Assembly: GCF_002737755.1 (NCBI RefSeq)
Contig: NZ_PEGH01000008.1
Coordinates: 62,001-126,000, forward strand
From: Caulobacter sp. BP25
GTDB lineage: Bacteria > Pseudomonadota > Alphaproteobacteria > Caulobacterales > Caulobacteraceae
Length of the DNA stretch: 64,000 nt
Direction: 5' to 3'
The position numbers and the translations under genes were made by a program. Numbering within the stretch: position 1 is the stretch's first letter; the number at the start of each line of letters is the position of its first letter. A model generated the notes under the pieces. It searched no databases. It worked only from the letters and a program-made list of their open reading frames with translations, and was not told the origin of the DNA. Shown here piece after piece: positions 1 through 7,388 of the stretch.

Positions 1-1987
1 GCGCCTTCAGCTCCGGATCGACCGGGCGCTTGTCCAGCACGCCGCCGGCTTCCAGCAGGCGGTGGGCGATGCCGCGCGGCAAGCCTCGAAGTTCGCCGCC
101 GGCCAGGGCGCGCTCCAGCTTGCGCAGCGGGGCCAGATGCCGGTCGACCTCGGCGGCCAGGAAGGCGTCTAGCCGCCGCTCGGCCCGCTCACGCACGGCG
201 GCGGGGCCCAGCTCGCCCAGCAGGCGGGCGCGGGGCGACAGCAGGGGCAGGTCGCGGCGCACCGCCCCGGCCACCTCGCCGCGCCACAGGATCGCGCCAT
301 CGGGCGTCAGGGCGAAGGCGTCGTCGGCCTCGCTGGCCAGGAGGCCCAGGCGACGGGCGATCTCGGGGCCGACCGCGCGCTGGGCGGCGTTTCGGAGGGC
401 CTTCTCTTCAAGGGGGGAGGCGGCCTTGACCGGGGTGAAGGCCACGCCCGACAGGTGGCCGACCACATGGCCCTCGACCGTGACCTCGCCGTCCTGGCCG
501 ACGCCGGCATAGAGCGTCTCGCGCTCGCCGAGTTGCTTGAGGAGCACGCTGGTGCGCCGGTCGATGAACCGGGCCATCAGCTTCTCGTGCAGGGTGTCGC
601 TGATCCGGTCTTCCAGCTGGCGGGTCAGGCCTTGCCAGTGGGCGGGATTGGCCACCCAGTCCGGCCGATTGGCGATGTAGCTGAGCGTGCGCACCCCCGA
701 CAGCCGCGCGGCCAGGCTGTCGATCTCGCCGTCGGTGCGGTCCAGGGCCTTGAACTGGCTGTTCACCCAGTCCTCGGGCAGGCGCTTGCGGCCCGTGGTC
801 AGGTCGTCGAACAGGGTGCGCGCCATGCGCTGGTGGTCGTCGTCGGTGGTCTTGCGGAAGTCCGGCGTCTGGCAGACTTCCCACAGGCGGATCAGGGCCG
901 AGCGGTCTGCCTTGCAGCGCTTGACGATGTCTTCCTGCTTGGCCAGGGCTCGCAGGGTGCGCTCGTCCAGCGCCTCGTCGGAGAGCTTCAAGCCCCCGCG
1001 CTGGGGCGTCTCGGACAGGGAACGCAGCAGGCCCGGCAGCGAGCCGAAGTCCAGGCGGGCGTTGCGCCACTCGGCGGCGACGATCGGCTCGAAGGTGTGG
1101 CTCTCCACCGCCTCGACGAGGTCCTCGTCAATCTCTTCGCAGTCGCTGGTGACGCCGAATGTCCCGTCGCGGGTGTAGCGGCCGGCGCGGCCGGCGATCT
1201 GGCCCACCTCCTGCGGATAGAGCCAGCGGGTCCGTTTGCCGTCGAACTTGCGAAGCCCCGCGAAGGCCACATGGTCGACGTCCATGTTCAGGCCCATGCC
1301 GATCGCGTCGGTGGCGACCAGGAAGTCGACCTCGCCGGACTGGTAGAGCGCCACCTGGGCGTTGCGGGTGCGGGGGCTCAAGGATCCCATGACCACGGCG
1401 GCCCCGCCGCGTTGGCGCCGGATCAGCTCGGCGATCGCATAGACCGCGTCGGTCGAGAACGCGACGATCGCCGTGCGGCGGGGCAGGCGGGTCAGCTTCT
1501 TGGAGCCGGCGTAGGAGAGATTGCTGAACCGCTCGCGGCTGACGATCTCGGCGTCGGGCAGCAGGCGGCGGACCAGCGGGGCCATGGTCCCCGCGCCCAG
1601 GAACATGGTCTCGAACTTGCCGCGCGCATGCAGCAGGCGGTGGGTGAAGATGTGGCCGCGCTCGGGATCGGCGCACAGCTGGACCTCGTCGACGGCCAGG
1701 AACTCAACCTCGCGCGCCAGCGGCATGGCCTCGACGGTGCAGACGAAATAGGCCGCGCGGGCGGGGACGATCTTCTCCTCGCCGGTGATCAGGGCGACGC
1801 TGGCCTTGCCGCGCAGCTTGACGACCCGGTCGTAGATCTCGCGCGCCAGCAGGCGCAGCGGCAGGCCGATCATGCCCGAGGCGTGACCCAGCATCCGCTC
1901 GACGGCCAGATGCGTCTTGCCGGTGTTGGTTGGCCCCAAGACCGCGGTCAGCTTCGAAGGGGCCAGGCCGGTCGAACGGTCACTCAT
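1..1987 (-). CDS. Suv3-like DEAD/DEAH-box RNA helicase (3' end outside window)
   Basis: Superfamily 2 ATP-dependent helicase of the Suv3/MgpS type, expected to unwind RNA in the cytoplasm. The reading frame is open to the left edge, so about 662 codons are visible and the C-terminus is missing. It starts at ATG 1987 (MSDRSTGLAPSKLTAVLG). Visible motifs are Walker A GPTNTGKTH (residues 18-26), a DEVQ motif II (100-103), the ATDAIGMGLNMDVDHVAF stretch and motif VI GQIAGRAGR near residue 260. This order, and DEVQ instead of DEAD, are typical of Suv3-like proteins. A very long antisense ORF covers the same stretch but has no recognisable product. The GFA-type gene starts divergently about 100 bp away. 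Confidence 0.9.
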   Translation of the reverse strand, partial: MSDRSTGLAPSKLTAVLGPTNTGKTHLAVERMLGHASGMIGLPLRLLAREIYDRVVKLRGKASVALITGEEKIVPARAAYFVCTVEAMPLAREVEFLAVDEVQLCADPERGHIFTHRLLHARGKFETMFLGAGTMAPLVRRLLPDAEIVSRERFSNLSYAGSKKLTRLPRRTAIVAFSTDAVYAIAELIRRQRGGAAVVMGSLSPRTRNAQVALYQSGEVDFLVATDAIGMGLNMDVDHVAFAGLRKFDGKRTRWLYPQEVGQIAGRAGRYTRDGTFGVTSDCEEIDEDLVEAVESHTFEPIVAAEWRNARLDFGSLPGLLRSLSETPQRGGLKLSDEALDERTLRALAKQEDIVKRCKADRSALIRLWEVCQTPDFRKTTDDDHQRMARTLFDDLTTGRKRLPEDWVNSQFKALDRTDGEIDSLAARLSGVRTLSYIANRPDWVANPAHWQGLTRQLEDRISDTLHEKLMARFIDRRTSVLLKQLGERETLYAGVGQDGEVTVEGHVVGHLSGVAFTPVKAASPLEEKALRNAAQRAVGPEIARRLGLLASEADDAFALTPDGAILWRGEVAGAVRRDLPLLSPRARLLGELGPAAVRERAERRLDAFLAAEVDRHLAPLRKLERALAGGELRGLPRGIAHRLLEAGGVLDKRPVDPELKA

Positions 1988-2086
1988 GGACCGAAAGTGG
2001 GGCGGGAATCGTGCCGGGGCAAGCGGCGCAGCGGCCGTGGAGGCCAGAGCGCGATGGCGCTATGGTTTTCGTCGATGGAGGTCGCC

Positions 2087-2515
2087 ATGAGCGTGTCGAA
2101 CCCAGAAGCCTTCACGCCGCTGACCGGCGGCTGCCAGTGCGGCTCCGTGCGCTACGTGGTCGCCGCGCCGCCGCGCCGTCATTCGCTGTGCTGCTGCGTC
2201 GACTGCCGCCGCAGCGCGGGCGCGCCGATCGTGGGCTGGGCGTCGGTGGCCGAAGCGTCGCTGACGATCACCGGGCAGACCGCCGGCTACAATTCCTCGG
2301 GCGACATCGAGCGCGCCTTCTGCCCGCGCTGCGGGACGGGGCTGTTCTATCGCAGCGCGTCGCTGTTCCCGGGTGAGGTCGATGTCAGCACCGGGACGCT
2401 CGATGATCCCAGCGCGTTCTCGCCGACAGAGATAATTCAGGTCGCCGATGCGCCCACCTGGTGGGAGACGATCGGGTCGCTGCCTCGGCACGCGCGGTTT
2501 CCCAACGAGGCGTAG
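2087..2515 (+). CDS. GFA/CENP-V family zinc protein
   Basis: A 142-residue protein of the glutathione-dependent formaldehyde-activating (GFA) family. Cysteines are arranged as in the zinc-binding fold: CQCG (C16, C18), CCCVDC (C35-C40) and CPRCGT (C79, C82). ATG 2087 is preferred because GGAGG lies five to six bases upstream; the same frame is open much further upstream, but only as antisense of the helicase. The true substrate is unknown: most members are annotated from the fold alone and few are proven formaldehyde enzymes. The stop codon is the first part of a strong inverted repeat. Confidence 0.85.
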   Translation: MSVSNPEAFTPLTGGCQCGSVRYVVAAPPRRHSLCCCVDCRRSAGAPIVGWASVAEASLTITGQTAGYNSSGDIERAFCPRCGTGLFYRSASLFPGEVDVSTGTLDDPSAFSPTEIIQVADAPTWWETIGSLPRHARFPNEA

Positions 2516-2562
2516 AGCGTGGCAGCCGAAAGTGTGAGCGGTTTCGGCGCCCGCCACGCTCT
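2514..2562. repeat. Intergenic palindrome, GCCGAAA family, copy 1
   Basis: Outer stem AGAGCGTGGC pairs with GCCACGCTCT; inner stem GCCGAAA pairs with TTTCGGC. There is no T-run, so it is not a typical terminator. The core is repeated in reverse orientation at 21425-21474. Confidence 0.75.
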
Positions 2563-2575
2563 AAGTTATAGAGAT

Positions 2576-2625
2576 AGAGCCTGTTTATCCGTTTCTGATG
2601 TTTCCATCAGAAACGGACAGGCTCT
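2576..2625. repeat. Perfect intergenic hairpin
   Basis: CCGTTTCTGATG pairs with CATCAGAAACGG around a 4-base loop, extended by AGAGCCTGT/ACAGGCTCT. It lies between the ends of the convergent GFA and CZB genes. No T-run follows on either strand; it may be a REP-like element or an mRNA 3' stabiliser. Confidence 0.75.
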
Positions 2626-2646
2626 AGGCGACCCGACGCCGGTAGG

Positions 2647-3009
2647 CTAGGCCGTGACTGTGTCCAGCGCCAGGCGTATCCGACGGAAGGCGGTGGTCAG
2701 GCCCGAACTCGCCATCGACAGGCGATTGCCATTGCGCAGCCGGCGATTGGCCTCGGCGTATTCGCCGCGGTTGATCAGATCAGCCACCTCGGCGGCGGCC
2801 TGGTGAAACTCGCGGTGCGCTTCCACGCAGTTCAGATAGGTGTGGTTGCCGGCCCAGCGTTGCTGGAGCGGTCCGTGCAGCCACTGACCCGTATTGCATT
2901 GACGGTCGGCGCGCAGCTTGGCGGCGTCGACCTGGCGCTTGTCGGCGACCGCGTCGACGAGCTCGTTGTAGATCCTGGCGTGCGCGTGCGCTTCTTCAGT
3001 AAGGTCCAT
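2647..3009 (-). CDS. Stand-alone CZB (chemoreceptor zinc-binding) domain protein
   Basis: A 120-residue soluble protein consisting of little more than a CZB domain. Characteristic residues are a histidine in the first helix (H8 or H10, EEAHAHARIYNE), CNTGQWL (C38) and the HREFHQAA helix (H65, H69), which together give the usual three-His, one-Cys zinc site. In CZB proteins zinc occupancy or cysteine oxidation regulates an attached chemoreceptor or diguanylate cyclase. Here no output domain is attached and no partner gene is next to it, so the protein probably acts in trans. The role is inferred from the domain only. Confidence 0.8.
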   Translation of the reverse strand: MDLTEEAHAHARIYNELVDAVADKRQVDAAKLRADRQCNTGQWLHGPLQQRWAGNHTYLNCVEAHREFHQAAAEVADLINRGEYAEANRRLRNGNRLSMASSGLTTAFRRIRLALDTVTA

Positions 3010-3139
3010 CGCTAAACCCTAGGGTTGGATCACTTCGGTCCGCACTTTTTCGAAAACTCTGGTTGCCACCGCGTAACCAGGAATCCTTAATTCCCCCGCC
3101 GGATGTGAACCTTTTTCAAGCGCCTGTGGATGAAGCGGT

Positions 3140-4771
3140 TCAGCGCGCGAACGCCACCTTTCCGTCCACCACGGTGAGCACCGGCTGAGCCGTCAGGATC
3201 GCCTTGGGTTCGATGGTCATCAGGTCCTTGTCGAAGGCCGTCAGGTCCGCCTTTTTCCCGGCTTCCAGTGTTCCCAAATCCTTCTCGCGGAAGGCGGCGT
3301 AGGCCGGCGCCAGGGTCAGCATCTTGAGCGCCTCGGCGCGGCTGACGGCTTCTTCCAGATGCCAGTCGGCGTTGGCGAAGCCGTCCAGCGAATGACGGTA
3401 AACGGCGGCGTAGAACTCGATGCGCGGATCGCCCACCTCGACGGGAGCGTCCGAGCCCGCCGCGACCACCACGCCGGCTTTCAGAAAGTCGTTCCAGCGA
3501 TAGCCCTGGTGCAGGCGGTCCTTGCCCAGGCGCGCGGGGGCGAAATAGAGGTCGCCGATCGCGTGGCTGGGCTGCATCGAGGCGATGACGCCCAGCTTGG
3601 CGAAACGCGGCAGGTCGGTGTCGGCCACGATCTGGGCGTGCTCGATGCGCCAGCGGGCGGTGGTGTCGCCGGCCAGGGCCTCTTCGAACCAGTCCAGCAC
3701 CATGCGGTTGCCGCGGTCGCCGATGGCGTGCATGGCGACCTGGGCGTTCACGGCCTTGGCCTTTTTCATCAGGGCCAAGCCCTTGTCGCGCTGGGTTAGC
3801 TGCAGGCCAAGGCCCTCGGCGTCGCTGTAGGGCTCCAGCAGCGCCGCGCCGCGCGAGCCCAGGGCGCCGTCCATGTAGAGCTTGATCCCGCGCACCCGGA
3901 TCAGGCCCGTGGCGTCGGTTTGCGGCCCCTTGGCCAGCACCTCGGCCGCGCCGCTGGGGTCCATGTAGTTGTCGACCCGGATGTGGAAGCTTCCTTTGGC
4001 CGCCTCGTCGCGCAGCAGGGTCAGGTCGTCGGCCATGACGCTCATGTTCCCCAAGCCCGTCCAGCCGCGCGAGGCGTAGAGCTGGCCGGCCTTGCGCAGG
4101 GCCTCGCGCTTGAGGGCCTCGCTGGGCGGCGGGATCACGTCCTCCACCAGGCTCTGGGCGTGGTCGATCAGCATGCCGTCGGGCTGGCCGTCGGCGCTCT
4201 TCAGGATCTGGCCGCCGGCCGGGGCGGGCGTCGTGGCGGTGATCCCGGCCTTGGCCAGGGCGGCGCTGGAGGCGACGCTGGCGTGGCCATCCGAGCGGCC
4301 CAGCACCACGATCCGCTCCGGCGCGGCGGCGTCCAGGTCAGCCTTGGTCGGGAAGCGCTTCTCGGGCCAGTGGGTTTCGATCCAGCCCCGGCCATGGATC
4401 GCGCCCTCGGGATGGGCGGCGGCGTAGGCCTTCACGGCTGCGACCAGCTCGGCCACCGACTTCACCTGGTCCAGGTTCAGCGTCAGCTCGCGCAGGCCGA
4501 TGCCGGTCAGGTGGGCGTGGGCGTCGACGAAGCCGGGATAGGCGGCCGCGCCCTTCAGGTCGATGGCGCGGACGTCCTTGGCCGCCTTGGCCTTGGCGCT
4601 GGCCAGGTCGCCGACGAACAGGATGCGGTCATCGCGGATCAGCACCGCCTGGGCGGTCGGCGCGGCGTCGACGCCGGTGTGGATCGGGCCGCCATGGATC
4701 AGCAGGTCGCCGGCTTTCGCGGTCGAAAGAGATGCGGCGGCGAGCAGAACGGCGAGAGCGAGGCGGCGCAA
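3140..4771 (-). CDS. Secreted amidohydrolase, YtcJ-like (amidohydrolase 3 family)
   Basis: Metal-dependent hydrolase of about 543 residues with an N-terminal signal peptide (MRRLALAVLLAAASLSTAKA), so probably periplasmic. Metal-site motifs are GFVDAHAHLTG near residue 85, IEHAQIV and the late AAGSDAPVE. The start chosen is TTG 4771, because GGAG lies seven bases before it and the signal peptide then begins with MRR; a TTG at 4789 would add six residues with no clear ribosome binding site. Family members hydrolyse amides, ureas or formamides, and the substrate cannot be told here. It is divergent from the alkyltransferase gene, 79 bp away. Confidence 0.85.
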   Translation of the reverse strand: MRRLALAVLLAAASLSTAKAGDLLIHGGPIHTGVDAAPTAQAVLIRDDRILFVGDLASAKAKAAKDVRAIDLKGAAAYPGFVDAHAHLTGIGLRELTLNLDQVKSVAELVAAVKAYAAAHPEGAIHGRGWIETHWPEKRFPTKADLDAAAPERIVVLGRSDGHASVASSAALAKAGITATTPAPAGGQILKSADGQPDGMLIDHAQSLVEDVIPPPSEALKREALRKAGQLYASRGWTGLGNMSVMADDLTLLRDEAAKGSFHIRVDNYMDPSGAAEVLAKGPQTDATGLIRVRGIKLYMDGALGSRGAALLEPYSDAEGLGLQLTQRDKGLALMKKAKAVNAQVAMHAIGDRGNRMVLDWFEEALAGDTTARWRIEHAQIVADTDLPRFAKLGVIASMQPSHAIGDLYFAPARLGKDRLHQGYRWNDFLKAGVVVAAGSDAPVEVGDPRIEFYAAVYRHSLDGFANADWHLEEAVSRAEALKMLTLAPAYAAFREKDLGTLEAGKKADLTAFDKDLMTIEPKAILTAQPVLTVVDGKVAFAR

Positions 4772-4850
4772 GGGCGATCTCCGGAGCAAGTTTCGGAAAA
4801 TCGTATGGGCGGTTCTTCGCCAGCGGCAACAGGCCTGCTAGTTTTTCCCC

Positions 4851-5426
4851 ATGCCGACCCAGGGTTTCGCCCTTTTCGACACCAGCATCGGGCGCTGTGG
4901 CCTCGCTTGGGGACCCAGCGGCCTGATCGGCTTGCAGTTGCCCGAGAGCACGCCTGGCGCGGCCTGGGGGCGGCTGCGGCGGCGTTTTCCCGAGGCGGTC
5001 GAGTCCGAGCCGCCGCCCGAGGTCGAGGTCGTGATCGAGCGCATCCGCGACCTGCTGTCCGGCGGTCACGACGATCTTGCGGACGTGCCGCTGGACCTGG
5101 GCGGCCAGTCGGCCTTCAACCTGCGGGTCTACGAGATCGCCCGAGCCGTCGCGCCGGGCGAAACCACGACCTATGGCGAGGTCGCCAAGGCCATGGGCGA
5201 GCCGGGCGCGGCGCGGGCCGTGGGCAAGGCCCTGGGCGAGAACCCCTGGCCGATCGTCGTGCCCTGTCACCGGGTGCTGGCGGCTTCGGGCGGGATCGGC
5301 GGGTTCTCGGCGTCCGGCGGCGCGGCCACCAAGGCCCGGCTGCTGACGCTGGAAAAGGCCAAGACCGACGCCGTCCCGACGCTGTTTGATCTGGAGTTCT
5401 CGGTCGCGCCGCCGAAGGGCGGGTGA
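4851..5426 (+). CDS. ogt: Methylated-DNA-[protein]-cysteine S-methyltransferase (copy 1)
   Basis: Repairs O6-alkylguanine by moving the alkyl group onto its own cysteine. The active-site motif is VPCHRV with acceptor C139; a YGEVAKAMGEPGAARAVG helix-turn-helix region precedes it. The length of 191 residues suits a stand-alone Ogt with a short C-terminal extension. A second, divergent member of the family lies at 20109-20648. It stands alone, and no Ada N-terminal domain or AlkB is adjacent. Confidence 0.9.
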   Translation: MPTQGFALFDTSIGRCGLAWGPSGLIGLQLPESTPGAAWGRLRRRFPEAVESEPPPEVEVVIERIRDLLSGGHDDLADVPLDLGGQSAFNLRVYEIARAVAPGETTTYGEVAKAMGEPGAARAVGKALGENPWPIVVPCHRVLAASGGIGGFSASGGAATKARLLTLEKAKTDAVPTLFDLEFSVAPPKGG

Positions 5427-5459
5427 GGCGGCTTCCTTAGCGTCACCTTTAAACAGCAT

Positions 5460-5571
5460 CGTCATCCCGGCCGAAGCGTAGCGGAGCGCCGGGAGCCAGG
5501 GGCGACCGCAGCGCGCCGGCCCTGGTTCCCGGCTCTACAGTCCGCTGCGCGGCCTTCCGGCCGGGATGACG
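5460..5571. repeat. 112-bp intergenic inverted repeat (GTCATCCCGGCCG family)
   Basis: CGTCATCCCGGCCG (5460-5473) pairs perfectly with CGGCCGGGATGACG (5558-5571), with GC-rich sub-stems between. It occupies much of the 316-bp gap between the alkyltransferase and the DUF3617 gene. A related half element, ending in GGGCCGGGATGACA, lies at about 17343-17405 beside groEL. The rest of the gap (5572-5742) is relatively AT-rich and shows no gene. Confidence 0.75.
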
Positions 5572-5742
5572 ATAGAAATATAGGGGAGGGGTTCGCACCC
5601 CTTAACGCCCGCTAACCCTTAGTCGAACAGGGGCGAAACGAATCAGGACCGAATCAGCGACGTTCGCCGATTCAGTGTTTGTTCCCTACTATCTATTGTA
5701 TCTCAATTTGCGTTAACCACAAACGGAAGCTTGGCTGTGGCG

Positions 5743-6201
5743 CTATTTCGCCGCCTGTTCGGCCGGGCATTCGGCCGCGACGCGCTTGGCGCTCATCACG
5801 CCGGCCAGCGACAGACCGTTGATGGTCTTCATGTGGATGTTCAGGGTGAAGCTCTCGGGCGTGTACGAGCCGTCGGCGGTCACGGGGGCCACGCGGTCCT
5901 TCTTGTCGGTCCATGTGCCCTTCAGCTTGATCTTGCCGTTGGAGACGACGTTGGTCGTGTAGTCGCAGCGGTACTTGCGGGTGCAGATGCCGCGCGAGAA
6001 CTGCTCGGCGTCGGCGGGCTTGAGGCACTTGGTCTCGCTGCCGGCGGGAATCGGCCCCACGCGATAGTCGTAGACCCAGTGGCCGGGCAGAATCGTTCGC
6101 GCCGGCGCGGCGGCGGTCGCCGGGCGCGTTTGGCTTGCGGCGGTCAGCGGCAGGGCGGCCGCCAGGGCCAGGACGGAAGCGGCGAGGGCGGTCGAACGCA
6201 T
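5743..6201 (-). CDS. DUF3617-like secreted protein
   Basis: A 152-residue exported protein: signal peptide MRSTALAASVLALAAALPLT, then a small domain opening with LPGHWVYDYRVG and containing paired cysteines (KCLKPADA, CTRKYRCDY, ECPAEQ), as in DUF3617. ATG 6201 is preferred over ATG 6219 because AAGGAG stands nine bases before it and the signal peptide then has a normal N-region. The function of this periplasmic family is unknown. Confidence 0.75.
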   Translation of the reverse strand: MRSTALAASVLALAAALPLTAASQTRPATAAAPARTILPGHWVYDYRVGPIPAGSETKCLKPADAEQFSRGICTRKYRCDYTTNVVSNGKIKLKGTWTDKKDRVAPVTADGSYTPESFTLNIHMKTINGLSLAGVMSAKRVAAECPAEQAAK

Positions 6202-6455
6202 ACAGCGGGTCTCCTTCATGCGGCCCTATATATAGAGCGCCAGATGAACCGTGCTTGAAGGCGGAGGTTGGGCGGCGGGGTCCCCTGGAGGGCGCCAACA
6301 AACAGCCAGGTCCGCCTTGACTCAGGGGGCGGCCTTCGCCTATATCGCCCGCTCTCGCGCGGCCAGCTCGTCCGGCTCGCGTGTCCGAATTCGTATCTTA
6401 GCGGGCCAGGCTCTTCTCAAGGGGGCGGGGCTTCGCCCAAGCCAAGGTAACCACC

Positions 6456-6755
6456 ATGTCGCGCCGTTGCGAACTTACCGGTATCGGTCCGATGGTCGGC
6501 CACAATGTGAGCCACTCGAACATCAAGACCAAGCGCCGCTTCCTGCCGGCTCTGTCGCCTGCCTCGCTCCAGTCGGAGTCGCTGGGCCAGACCTTCAAGC
6601 TGCGCATCAGCAACGCGGCCCTGCGCACCCTGGACTTCAAGGGTGGCCTGGACGTGTTCCTGCTGGGCGCCAAGGACGAGCAGCTGTCGCCGCGCGCCCT
6701 GAAGATCAAGGCCCAGGTGAAGGCCAAGGCCAAGGCCGCCGCTCAGGCTGCTTAA
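6456..6755 (+). CDS. rpmB: 50S ribosomal protein L28
   Basis: A 99-residue protein beginning [20 protein letters not shown], the conserved L28 N-terminus, followed by [12 protein letters not shown] and an Ala/Lys-rich tail typical of alphaproteobacterial L28. It is a structural component of the large ribosomal subunit. AAGGT precedes the ATG at a normal distance. It forms its own transcription unit, ended by a strong terminator at 6796-6829. Confidence 0.97.
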   Translation: MSRRCELTGIGPMVGHNVSHSNIKTKRRFLPALSPASLQSESLGQTFKLRISNAALRTLDFKGGLDVFLLGAKDEQLSPRALKIKAQVKAKAKAAAQAA

Positions 6756-6795
6756 GGCTGTCGGCCGCCTAAGGCTCTTCAAGGCTGAAGATTTG

Positions 6796-6829
6796 AAAGC
6801 CCGCCGGGAGCAACCCCGGCGGGCTTTTC
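6796..6829 (+). terminator. Rho-independent terminator of rpmB
   Basis: AAGCCCGCCGGG pairs with CCCGGCGGGCTT, followed by TTTT. Confidence 0.9.
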
Positions 6830-7388
6830 GTCGTGGGGGCGGAGGCGGCTAATCATGGCGGCCAGCGCCATGGGCGGACCTCGGCCGGCATTCAGGGGGC
6901 GGACGCTCCGCGCAAAACTTCTCGGCCTTGGTTTCCGCGCTCGTCGCTGGCGGTGGGATGGCGAAGTAGGGCCGCCCGGCCTCACGCCAGAGCGCTGGCT
7001 TTGAAAGCGCGAAGCGCTTCAGAAGCCCAATAGCGATCATCGAAATCCCCAGCACCGGTTGAAGCCTTGCCGTCGCGATAGCCGCCTCGCCGGTGCGATG
7101 CGCGAAGGCTTGGATCGGCGCGGCTGAAGCTCGGGCGGTCGCTCCTATTGTCACGTCTCACAACGCCCGCGGCGTAGGCTGGGGCGAGCCATCAGTAAAA
7201 TTGATTTCGATTTCTGGTTTTGGGGCGCACCTTTTAGCGAGCTCACGCCCTCAGAGACAATATGTCGCAGGCTGAGGCGCAATATGTCGCACATTACATT
7301 TGTATTGCATGCACTATATACTCATCAATCACGAAGAATACATAAGATATACTGAGGGTGGGCAATTTCCAGAAAACGGGGATTTCTA
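6830..7388. other. Gene-free region upstream of the first TonB receptor
   Basis: About 560 bp between rpmB and the receptor gene. A 101-codon minus-strand ORF at 6849-7154 has poor composition and is not called. From about 7190 the sequence becomes AT-rich, as expected for a promoter. A 12-base direct repeat sits at 7258-7269 and 7280-7291 and is described separately. Confidence 0.6.
7258..7291. promoter_or_regulatory. Tandem 12-bp operator-like repeat upstream of TonB receptor
   Basis: CAATATGTCGCA occurs twice, at 7258-7269 and 7280-7291, 22 bp apart start to start (about two helical turns). The placement, about 100-130 bp before the receptor start, suggests binding of a dimeric regulator to one DNA face. 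The regulator is unknown. Confidence 0.45.

Noticed and set aside
455..2515. 686-codon + strand ORF
   Set aside because: Antisense shadow of the helicase gene, joined in frame with the real GFA gene; only the part from 2087 has recognisable motifs and a ribosome binding site.
6849..7154. 101-codon minus-strand ORF after rpmB
   Set aside because: No ribosome binding site, irregular composition, no family; region treated as non-coding.
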